From assembly GCA_964019335.1 (NCBI GenBank), contig OZ025704.1:310001-374000 (forward strand): DNA of 64,000 nt. The letters run 5' to 3'. A program made the translations under genes and the position numbers. The notes under the pieces are model-generated. The model saw only the letters and a program-made list of their open reading frames with translations, did not search any database and was not told the DNA's origin. Origin of the DNA: Diplonema japonicum (Eukaryota; Euglenozoa; Diplonemea; Diplonemida; Diplonemidae). Shown in pieces: positions 54,201 through 64,000 of this stretch (position 1 is the first letter of the stretch; every line of letters starts with the position of its first letter).

Positions 54201-57200
54201 CACACCATTCTCGCTTGACTTTTCTGTGTTGTGGTATTCTAGTACCTTCTCACGGTGTCACTTTTCGTTCGGAAGTAGCGGTACGGACTCTGTCTTGTCG
54301 TTGTGCACCATTAACACGGTGTTCACAGTCTACCTTAGCGGCACGTCGTACCCCATAGCGAAGGTTGCTTCTGATGACCTGTGGCATACCTACAACATAC
54401 GGCACGATGGCACGGTGTTGCAGATAGCCATAGATGGTGTGCGGCAAGAAGACTTCCCTGTCTCGCTTGATATAACATTGGGCGACGTAGCTTTCGGTTC
54501 AAGGCTCATTGTTTCAGGATCAACAAATAACTGGGGTAACTGGCAGTACAAAGACGCGGTGCTCACCACCGCGTACACACCTCTACCTGCCGCAACTGAG
54601 GTGAAGCATGCTTTCACCACTACTGCAGAACATAAACTGTTCGGCAGGTGGCCCTTTGACCACAACACCCGGGACGCTGTCGGTGCGTCGCATTTCAACA
54701 CCAACGAGAACAAATACGGCCCCCCCATGCAGGGTATCTCTTCAATGCTGATCCAGGAGGATACAACAAGCACCGCGATTTCGCAAACGTCAGACCTTAT
54801 CGAGTTGCCGTACTCTTTCACTCTTGGCTTCTGGCTCATGGTGGTGGGCGGCTCTGGGACCTCTACATCTACCATACTTGCTGTCGACACTAACAGGTTC
54901 CTCATCAGAATCACCACCAGCTACACCCTAGAGATGTATGAAGCACCCTGGGCAAGAACCAGGAGCATCGCAATCGACCTCTCAGACACGAAGTGGCATC
55001 TGGTACGTCTGCAAGTTACCACTTCCTCTGTGGTGGCGCAGGTAGACTGGGATACCACCACCGTGTCATTGCCGCTCAAGTATGCCCTTGGAGGCGGAAC
55101 CATGAAGGTAGGAGATGCAGGAGGCTTCCGGTACCTTTTAGACGACATGAGGATGTACACGAGTGCTGCCCCGCAAGATCTGTGGTACGAAGGCGCTGCG
55201 CTGTCGGTGAGCAGCGTGCCTGGGTTTGCAAGTGAGTGGTCTTATTGCTCGGACGAAATGGGGGAATGTATGTGTGACACTGCAGTTCGGTACGGCAATG
55301 GGAACCGCTTTATGTATGGCCCGCTGCCGGCACACAGGCAGTACACTGAGTGCACCCCCGCAGCAGTGTCTGCTCTCTCGTCTGGTGCCTCTGGCGGTGC
55401 TACCTTCTCAAGAGTGGCTTATCGATGCCCTGTGACAAGCAACGTTATTGTCAACGGGAGCATGCCCTATCCCACTATTTCCGAGTGCGAAGGTGTATGC
55501 GCTTCTGATGGGAGATGTACTTTGTGCGCTTCTTATTGCGGTGCTGACTACGTGAAACACTACTATATGTTGACAGAGTGCACCACACGTACACCCGAGT
55601 ATGTGAGGGGTGGGTCTGCCTGCGGGGGTGGCATTAGTGAAAAGTCTTATGTGAATGACCCGGCCTCGGGGTACACAAAGACGTGTCAGTGCAAGCAACC
55701 AAAATGGACGTGGTGCGCAAAAGAGAACGAGCAGTGCGTGTGTAGGAACGGACGGATGAGGTTCGGGTACAGAGACAGCTGGACGAATGCCGTGCGGGAG
55801 GGTAGCGGGCTGTGCTCTGCTGAGATGTTTCCACAAACCGTTGGTACAGAACAAACACGGAGCTGTTATTGTTCTGGTGATGTGAAGTTCTCACGTGTGT
55901 GGCGGGGCACTGCAGGGTTTCAGTGCACAGCTGGTTCAAATGTTTACAGAAGACTCTCTCTTGACAAATGCAAAAAGAAATGCACGCCGCAGACCTGCAA
56001 GGGTTTCTCAATTGACAGTGTCGGGGACTGCTATGTGCACAGCTCTGGAGAGTCGTGCTATCCCTCGAGGGCTTCGCAGAATATTACCTACTACACTTGG
56101 TCGGCAGCAGGCAGCTCGGGGCACGATTTGTGGGGTGTTGTTGGGAGGTGCTCTGATGAGCCGTTGGCGGAGACGACGAGCTACGATCTGTACGACTGCC
56201 AAGGGGTGTGTGACAGTACTAGCACGTGTTCGTATGTCACCTACAATGTGCGAAGCCTCACCTGCACCTTGTTCGAGACTTGCGGCATCACAGACGCGAA
56301 TGACCTCTACAGTCACGGCAGGGTATTCAAAAGGCCCAGGATCGATGCGACTCTTGCTTCATGGGAATCAACTGATTGCATACGAGGCGACTGCTCTTCA
56401 GTTCTTAGTACTGGTGCCCTGCATACTGGTGAAGGATTCACATTGGGTTTACAAGTCTTGCGCGTCACAGGGCAGGGAGACTTGACTGTTGACGTGGGTG
56501 ATGTGACGCTGTTGTTGTCAGCAGACTACACAACGCTAGGGCCGAACAAGACGTCAACTACAGTTGCGCCACTGGGTGAGTGGCAGTTGTGGAGGCTGGT
56601 CTACGCGGCAAACGAACTGCTGCTCTTCAGCGACGACACGCTTGTCTTCGCCATGCAACAAGAAAGCGTCCTCACGTTGAGTGCCCTCTCTATCATTCAC
56701 AGCGCAGCTTATCGTTGGAGGGATGCGAAGCTTCTCCGTGGGTGGGGTGCAAGGCACCATTGGAGCACAATCGTCAACAGATGGGATTTTGAGACCGACC
56801 CGTCCAGCAGTCACGTCATAACCAAGGATATTGTAGCATACGTGGGCAGCCCTCGTGAGGGGACTTTTGCTGCCACCTTCAATGAAGACGGCGAGATCGA
56901 GTTGGCGCTAGGTGACGTGAAGCTCTCCGGGAAAGATCCCATGACTCTCGGCCTTTGGGTGTACTGGTCGGGCGGCAGTTCAACCATCACTGTGATCAGT
57001 TTGACGTGCGAGAGCGGGGACCTGAGCATGGGGGTCAGCTCAGAAGGCAAGGTGATTGTAGCAGGCACCACCAGCACGGCCTATAGTATCGCTCAGTCTG
57101 CTTGGGAGCTGCTTGTCATCACGTCTGATGGCAATGGCGTGGTGCGGGGGTACCTGAATGGCATGCAAGTTGAGAAGGTCTCTGTTACGATGTCGGGGAG

Positions 57201-60200
57201 GTGCTCGAGGCTACGCCTCGCTGCTGACAACACAGCCCACGGCATTTGGCTAGTTGACGACGTGCGCTACTACTATGGGTTGCTAGGGGCTCAGTCGTGG
57301 AATCCTTCCGGGGGGGACCTACTGGCAAGATTCCCACTTGCAGAGGACGTCTACGAGAAGAGCAACAAGGGATTCTTCAGCACTGCTATCCCAGTGGGGA
57401 CTACTATGTACTACAACAACGAAGGTGCGACACGGAAGGCAGTGCGGAGCAACACCCTGCATACCGCTGCAAGCACGTCTACTCCTTTCCTAACTTCTGA
57501 CGCCCTGAGCTTGACTGTTGGAGCGTGGGCACGGTGCATTGCCGACTGCGACAATCCAGGTGCGGCAATAGTTGGGTTCACCTCTAGCTCTGGTAAGCTC
57601 GCTCTTGCTGCTGGCGTAACACTCAGCGGCAGCATGCCTGTCCCGTCCCTTGTAGTATCGAGGCTCAACTTCCGTGCGAACGCAACGCACGATCTGTACA
57701 CAAGCACCCGTTTGGGCGTAGATCCCACTTCGTGGCTTCTATACCGCCTTGTCTTGACTGATGGGCTTCTTAAGGTGTATGTGGGCGGAAAGCTGGGGGT
57801 GCAGCTCCCCATAAACGTCACAAACGTGCTCCCTGTGAACGCCACTGTGGGGTGGGGCGACGTTGCAGAAGCTACATACGCTATTCATGACGTGAGGGTA
57901 TATTCAGGGGTTGCGGAGGACATCGCGTGGCTTGCTCCTTATGGCACGTCTCCTGTCACCGTTTCAATGGGAACAGACTACACAGCAGGGACGTTGGACA
58001 TCATCGATATCCACCCTGAAGGGTGCTCCAACGCAACACTTGAAGCACCGCACGCAGGCACCACTCATGTACTTCACGTTGTATGCAGTGGGAGGCCGGC
58101 ATCTGTGAGAACTTCAACACGCTACTTAGACGATGACCTGCACATTGCAGGGCTGGGGACGGACACCATCATGGAGAGCGTGTCATTCAACAACAAGGAT
58201 GAGAAAAGCGGTTGGCTGAGTGGGGATCGAAGGTCTGCTGTGTGGCGTGACCCCGAAGCACAGACATGCAATGGGTACATGCACTACAACAAGGTTTGGG
58301 AAGATGTGTTGACCCTGAGCGACATGGGGTTCACCAGCTATGATGCACCCGCTGCACTCACTGAGAGGCTGGACGTCAGTGCATTGCCTAATACCACCCA
58401 GACAGGCATGATGGTAGAGACAGATAGCACTGTGGTGCTGTCGGACTCTGTGTCATTGAAGGTGACAAACCCCACCACAGACGCCGGCTACGCCCCTGTG
58501 TACAACCTGTGGCGTCCTGTCCACGAGGAGCAGTATCATCCACGGTTTGTGTCGTACTGGACACGTGTCCTCAGCCTACCTGAGATCTCTCGCAACTCCA
58601 GTGGTCTGCTTTTCAGCGGAGGAAACTGCAGCGGATCCTTTATTGTACTCATGAAGACATTAGCAACTGGACAAAGCTCTCTAACCGCCACGGGAACTAG
58701 CTGCTCGAATTTTGTGCAAGCTTCGTACGGCGTTGTGCGTGCAAATTACTGGCACAAAATAGAGATCCACTGGCCACCGACAGGACACCGCAGCAAGGGC
58801 TACGGCGATGCTGCTGTCGCCCTCATCTACGTCGATGACCGCCTGGCCATAAAACTACCCTTGCACTCTAGCACATACTTGGCAGGTGTTGACATTGTAG
58901 GGTACGTGAGCGGGCCCGTTACTTATTTTGACAACTTTAAGATGTGTTCGTCTGAGTGCTTCCCGCTTCGAGCTGAAAACCTAGACCGGCTGCTACCCTG
59001 TAACAAACGGGCAACTTCCTGGAGGGTGTCGTGTGGCGGGCGTACTTTGTGGCTCAGCGGTGATATCTCACTCACCTCTGGCGAAGGCCTTCGTTGTTCA
59101 CTCACTGACAGTTTCGAAAGTGCTTCACATGGCAGCAGCTGTGTGAGGCAAGATGGCAACGGCAACACAGTACTGGGAGACGAGTATGCTGAGCGCGGCG
59201 CTTTGATAGGTGCCAGACTCATGCAGTGCTTCAGTAGCATCGATGCCTATTCGCAGAGCAGAGGTCCCTCTACCGTCATCAGCGCATCACTGACATGTCA
59301 CGATGGCATACACTGCTCAGGTCGTGGGCGGGCTGAAAAGGTGAGAATTGGCACGTGCAAATGTATCTGCAGCCAAGGGTGGGTGGGCCCTATCTGTGAC
59401 AAGCGAACAAGCCCCACTTACCCGTTGGGCCCTCCTAGCGGGTTGGCATCGCGAGTCACTTTCGATGCTCCAAGAAGGATTGTAGAAGTACCTGACAAGC
59501 AGCCTCGAATGTGCTCCATGATGCTGCCGCGGTATGCTTGCGGAGGCACCGTCGTGACGACGTGGGATGGTGCGCAGGATGTGCTGACCTCTACTGATGT
59601 TACACAATGCCTTGCGAGCTGCAGGAACTTCACCAGTTGCTCAGGGGTGCAAGTAACTCGAGCAACAGGAGTCTGTTCTTTTCAGTCAGGCATGTTAACA
59701 CCCGTGGAACACGACTATCATGATTGCTACAGGATGGACACTGTAGAGGGCTGTGGCAGCCGAGCGATTACGGTGGACAACAAAGATGTTTGCAAGGCAG
59801 CCTGCAGGGGGTGCAATGCCTGGTGGTACAACCCGAGCACAAAGGAATGCCGTGTTGTGTTACATGACCATGGATGGGGGGAGAGCCCTGGCGTTAGTGG
59901 GTACCGTGTGCATCCGGTGCTGAGTGATGCCGTGACAGGTGAAGCACTAGAGACACCTACTGTACCAAGGGCTGTTTTCCCTTTGGGGACTTCGTGTCCT
60001 TCGCAGGGGTGTATGAAGTACGGCAGCATCCAGATATCGGTTTCACTAAACGAAGAGTTCACAATGTCACTGTGGGCATGGGTGGATGCACTTACGGACA
60101 AGCCCTATTTACAGCTTTCTACGGGCGCTGCCTACGGTAGGCGATGCGAGTGGGAGGAGTCCTACGGCACGGCATTGACAAGTGGCTTTGGGCTTGGCTG

Positions 60201-62527
60201 GTCGCAGTCAATGTTAGGCTGTAAGATGAAGTGTTCACAAACACAGGACTGCTCAGCTGTGAGCTACTCTGGGTATTACTGCACTGGAGGTGCGGCTAAT
60301 ACGCCTTTAACAGCTACGAATGCGACCATAACCTCTGTGATGACAGGAAACTGTACGTGGGTAACCTCGCATAGGAGCTGCACTTGGGAACTTCTACTGC
60401 ACACAAGAGTGGTCACTGATAACACCAGCTACATATGGCTAGGCGACGTGACAGACGACGAGGAGTGTTGGCAGCGGTGCGAGCAGCACGCCCTCTGCAC
60501 CGCTTTCACGTATGATGCGCTGCTGCCTACGTGCTACGGCACGTCGTCTCTCGCACCCGATGTCTTGTCGTCCTTCAACAGTACTACTAGTGTCGCGCAA
60601 GGTTGCAAGCGACATGTCACTGCGGCCGACTACTCGCACAGTACAGAAGGCATCCTAGTATACCCTGAGGGGATCGAGATGAGGTCTCGAGGTCATGCCG
60701 AGTCATTTTCCTTGCCACCATTGACCCCCAAGCAGTGGACACATGTCGTGCTGCAAGCTAGGGGAAGATTATGGAAGATCATGTATAATGGTGAACAGGC
60801 TCGTGAGTTTGAGGCATGGCAGCACCCTGCGGCCTACCTCTCGATGGCAGGAAAGGTTGTGGTTGGGGGTTCGGAGGCGGCTGTCGATGATTTTTGGTTG
60901 TGGCACTCTACACTGCCCGATACCCTCATCAAATCTGCCATGCTGCGGAGAGAGCTCTTGCCACGCGAGGAACCTGACGAATGGTACGTAGCATCCGAGA
61001 TCCCAGCGACAGGCTTACTGCCCGAAGTTCAAAAGGGCACTGTTTGCAGTGCACTGGACAGTGTCACCGACATCATCGACCCCTGGGCCGCTATACAATG
61101 GTGGTCCAAGGATGATGTGGCTGTACTCCTTGAAACTACTGTTGGTGCCTACGTTCTGCAAAAGGATCCCTGGAAGCTGCTCCCTCCAACTGGCGACGCA
61201 GACTGCTTGCAAGACATCACTACTGGCGACACCACGGTACACATCAGACTAGTGAATGCCTCCGGGCTTGTCTCGTTGTTTGTAAACGAAGTTCAAGTGT
61301 GCCAGGGCACCATGTTTCCAGGCGGGCCCCTGGTTCTTGCCATTATGGACCGCAGCAAAGTGAGCAGCCTGCAGATCTGTCGGGTGGTCCACAGCGAAGC
61401 TCGCCCAACAGTATCTCTCACCAGTCTGCTTACTATTGGGGAACAATACAGCATCTGCCCCCTGCTGCAAGATATGGTTACGAAAGATGCTGTTTTCAAG
61501 CTGACTTGCAAGACAGGCAACACTGCTGCTGAACGGTACTTCACGGGGATCACTCTGCGCGACATGGAGCCCGGCAGCTTGTTCACCGACAGCGTGAGGT
61601 GTTCAACTACTGAAAGGTTCCTACCACACAATACACTCGAAGGGTCTGAGTGCAATGTAATGAACTGGAAGCTATCGCACCACAGTGGTGGGCTGTTTCT
61701 CGAACAATGCTTTGGTTTCAACGAGACCACTGACCCTACACTGCACGTGGCACACCGCTCGACAGGCTCTATCAGCTTCAAGATGATGTGCATACTGAGT
61801 GTACACTGTGGCATAGGTGCTACATCTGTTGCATGGGCAGGCGAGGGGTGCTTGTGTGTGTGTGCAAATGGTTTCGAAGGTGAGCGGTGCGACAGGTGTG
61901 CGTTCGGGTACGCGGGGTTCCCGAACTGCGACACTGTAGTCACAGGTGTGGCAGGGCAGTCCGTGTACCACCTTGTACGTCTTGCTTCCAGCAATGACGT
62001 TGAGCTGACAGGCAGGCTCACAGGGATACGAGGCGTGGCACTATCTCACAACTGCATGTCGCAGCGTACATGGGACTCACTGCAACACACGTCCAGCACC
62101 ACAGCCAAGGTGACGTTCACACAAACAATAAACGAAGCGGAGTTCAAGATCTGCGCGCTGCGCAGTGACAACATAACCATTACCGTTGCCACAGCTATTT
62201 CCATAGTGTGTGTCAATGGCTACCCTTCCAACGAAAGGTGCGTTTGCTACTCTGATGTAGTCCGGGGACATTGGGCAGGCTCTGCCTGCAACTACTGTAA
62301 AGCAGGCTACAGAGGTATACAACAATTAAAAAGAAAAGGAAACGAAAATCACAGGAAATATGTGCCAGCAGAGATATAGCTGTGTGGAAGCACAGTACTT
62401 CACACCTTACGACCTGAGATGCTGGGACTACGACGAGGTACGCGAGGCCTACAAAGGCAGCCGGTGTGTATGGTCCGGAGTGGTTGTGTCACAGCACGGC
62501 CGGAAGCATCACTGTGTTCCTCCTTGA
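51202..62527 (+). CDS. Giant secreted mucin-like protein with LamG-like, PAN/apple-like and EGF-like domains
   Basis: Exons 51202-62314 and 62355-62527 join to 3,761 residues. I chose the Met that begins MNRCMQAMAMLAWVCGVGGV, a plausible signal peptide; an in-frame Met lies 19 codons earlier. Residues about 22-486 are Thr/Ser-rich (TETVSLPTGTVS-type repeats), likely heavily O-glycosylated. Then follow many LamG/concanavalin-like domains (for example about 490-690), separated by cysteine-rich PAN/apple-like segments. Two modules of the W-x2-C-x3-E-x3-C-x-C-x3-(V/M)-R-(Y/F)-G type sit near 55240 and 55715. EGF-like repeats lie near 59290-59400 and 61800-61930, with another at the C-terminus (GYRGNMC across the intron). 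No membrane segment or GPI signal is evident, so it is probably secreted or in the cell coat, with a role in adhesion or cell-surface structure. Confidence 0.85.
51344..51735 (+). repeat. 117-bp tandem repeats (39 residues) in the mucin-like region
   Basis: Copies begin at 51344, 51461, 51578 and 51695 (the last partial). The unit encodes a Thr/Ser/Val/Pro-rich 39-mer that starts GTVSVTMPTSTFTETVS. The first and third copies are nearly identical, which points to recent duplication or gene conversion. More diverged Thr/Ser repeats continue to about 52660. Confidence 0.9.
62315..62354 (+). other. Intron of the giant surface-protein gene (40 nt)
   Basis: Donor GTATAC, A-rich body, acceptor ATCACAG, phase 1. 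It joins AGYRG to NMCQQRYSCVEAQ, completing an EGF-type GYxGxxC motif and adding several cysteines before a TGA at 62525. Confidence 0.75.
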
Positions 62528-62631
62528 TCGAAAATAATTTCAGTTCATCCGGTTGCCAGTGCTTCTTTTCTTATTCGTTTCTTCTTCTATATACTTTGTT
62601 ACGACCTGCTTCCTACTACCCCCTGTAGACT

Positions 62632-64000
62632 ATGAGTGGACTTCATGAAGAGATCGAGCGGCATGGTTATGGGTTGGTCTTGCAGGCTTTGGAAGCCATT
62701 GATTTCGGTGTGAGAAGCGATGAAGATGAGATAGCGTTCGCGGCAGAGCTGGTGCAGAGTGTCGTCGGGCGGGACGATCAAGAAGTCCTGCAAAGGCTGA
62801 AAGAGTTGTTGGAGAAAAGGAACGAGTGCTTCGTGGGCGGGGTGTGCCTCACAAGCGCAGATTTTGTCATGTATCACTGGCTGCGCAGCTCTTCCTTGTA
62901 TCCACGGTTCCTCCCTCACGTCAGGGGGACAGAAAACCTAAGAATCAGGACGTGGCTCAAACTCCTCGGTACCACGATCCTTTCGAAGCTCCCAAGTGGA
63001 AAGTACTCCATGCACGTACAAGACGATGGTAAGGCCGAGCGATCACCACTCTCAGTTGTTGGCGTCAGTGAAACTTGCGAGCCGGAAATGCTGTTCAGAG
63101 GTGACAGAAAAAGCGACTTACGGGTGTTGTCCTTCAACATCTTATCAGAAGAGGCGCTCACAAGGTACAAGAATGAGTACGAATGGCTAGTAACCACCGA
63201 AGCTGACGAACGCCGCCGGTCGTTACAGTACATTGTAAGATCCTACAATGCAGACGTCATCTCGTTGGTGGAGGTAGACGCTGACGCTGTGGACTCCTGG
63301 AAGGCGGTGCTCAAGGGGTACCGCATGAAATTCTTCCCCCGCCCGAAACTGCACACGAAAAGGAAGGGGTCGCAAAAACCTGACGGGATCCTCGTCGCGT
63401 ACAAGATCGACACGCTGAAGCCCACCTGTGAAGAGACGAGATACCTTCTTGATGACTATCTTCCATTAGCTTCCGAATTCCGTGCTCCTTACCCCGAGCC
63501 GGGCACACGCAACATTGCAATCATCTTCACTTTTGAGCATCTGAAGACGGGGAAGGAGATTATCTTCGCAACGACTCACTTGTATTGGAACCCGAAGTAC
63601 GAGCGGTACAAACAGCTGCAGGGCTCGCTTGTGAAAGGACTCTGCAAGAAAGCCGCCGCAACACGGGACTCTCCGGTCATTGTGACGGGGGACTTCAATG
63701 CTGCAGCGGGGACGCCGAGTTATTTAAACTTTGTCAGCGATGTGGGGCTGGCATGGGAGAACATGCCCACGCACAACAAAGCGACTGTTTTACCTCAGAA
63801 GATGTCGGATGGGACGTACATGGTGGAATGTACCACATCCTTCCATGAGAAGTTCACAGCACTGCTGTGTGACATGCGGTTTGTGCTTGATGGCATCAGA
63901 GTCATGGGTGGATCAGCGTCACCGTTGGTTGTCCTGACCATCAATGATATTCCCAGAGAGTGCGAACAAGAGGCTGTTGAAAATGGTGTGAAACTGGTAC
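62632..64000 (+). CDS. CCR4/nocturnin-type nuclease with GST-C-like N-terminus (partial, runs off the window)
   Basis: The frame is open from the ATG at 62632 to the window end (456 codons, no stop). Residues about 162-430 are an endonuclease/exonuclease/phosphatase domain of the CCR4, Angel and nocturnin type, with LRVLSFNILSEE (catalytic Asn), LVEVDAD (metal-binding Glu), KPDGI, TTHLYWNP (catalytic His) and the GDFNAAAGTPSY signature. The last Ser-Asp-His motif would lie beyond the window. Such enzymes remove poly(A) or act on nucleotide cofactors. The N-terminal part (about 50-105, LLEKRNECFVGGVCLTSADF) resembles a glutathione-S-transferase C-terminal domain, often a protein-interaction module in translation factors. 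No introns seen so far. Confidence 0.82.
   Translation, partial: MSGLHEEIERHGYGLVLQALEAIDFGVRSDEDEIAFAAELVQSVVGRDDQEVLQRLKELLEKRNECFVGGVCLTSADFVMYHWLRSSSLYPRFLPHVRGTENLRIRTWLKLLGTTILSKLPSGKYSMHVQDDGKAERSPLSVVGVSETCEPEMLFRGDRKSDLRVLSFNILSEEALTRYKNEYEWLVTTEADERRRSLQYIVRSYNADVISLVEVDADAVDSWKAVLKGYRMKFFPRPKLHTKRKGSQKPDGILVAYKIDTLKPTCEETRYLLDDYLPLASEFRAPYPEPGTRNIAIIFTFEHLKTGKEIIFATTHLYWNPKYERYKQLQGSLVKGLCKKAAATRDSPVIVTGDFNAAAGTPSYLNFVSDVGLAWENMPTHNKATVLPQKMSDGTYMVECTTSFHEKFTALLCDMRFVLDGIRVMGGSASPLVVLTINDIPRECEQEAVENGVKLV

Noticed and set aside
1-64000. CRISPR arrays, bacterial operons, prophage or toxin-antitoxin systems
   Set aside because: No spaced direct repeats of CRISPR form, no ribosome-binding-site-led gene pairs, and introns show this is eukaryotic nuclear DNA.
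1-64000. tRNA genes
   Set aside because: I looked for cloverleaf A/B-box patterns in the spacers and saw none I could support by eye; a tRNAscan-SE run would be decisive.

Overview
The window is nuclear DNA of a unicellular eukaryote. The coding regions use the standard code, contain spliceosomal GT-AG introns, and encode eukaryote-specific proteins (TOR kinase, an Erlin, a mitochondrial carrier, a PrimPol). Every intron I can place is very short (35-49 nt, one of 97 nt), and nine of ten donors begin GTAT. All twelve or thirteen genes lie on the + strand. The spaces between them are dominated by homopolymers and polypyrimidine/polypurine runs, including a 52-nt poly(T). Most coding starts follow an A-rich leader that itself follows a T/C-rich tract. 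One-way gene order with pyrimidine tracts upstream would fit a lineage with polycistronic transcription and trans-splicing (euglenozoan-like), but I see no proof and cannot name the organism.

Layout. 1-7400: gene-free DNA starting inside the right end of a piggyBac element, then two related copies of a terminal-inverted-repeat/fold-back element, and a 5S rRNA-like sequence on the - strand near 6.8 kb. 7401-14721: an RNA-binding protein with two RanBP2-type zinc fingers and RRM-like segments, a doubtful small ORF, a PrimPol-type primase-polymerase, a small coiled-coil protein, and a probable mitochondrial protein of unknown function. 14981-23813: a 2,890-residue TOR kinase (five exons). 24035-24940: an oxoglutarate/malate-type mitochondrial carrier. 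24941-29415: a 4.5-kb gene desert. 29416-38219: a 2,921-residue right-handed beta-helix protein (two exons). 38957-42470: two coiled-coil proteins. 42.9-43.5 kb: a decayed non-LTR retrotransposon fragment on the - strand. 43676-45990: a VIT/von Willebrand A protein. 47036-48847: an internally deleted piggyBac element with TTAA ends. 49673-50611: Erlin. 51202-62527: a 3,761-residue secreted mucin-like/LamG/PAN/EGF surface protein. 62632-64000: the start of a CCR4/nocturnin-type nuclease with a GST-C-like N-terminus, cut by the window edge.

The genes do not form one pathway. The most unusual find is the TOR kinase. It carries a B-box-type zinc finger and an IQ (calmodulin-binding) motif between the kinase domain and the FATC tail, and it has lost several residues that contact rapamycin in the FRB domain. 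Several genes read correctly only when short introns are removed; exon joins were made by hand from reading-frame continuity and family similarity.
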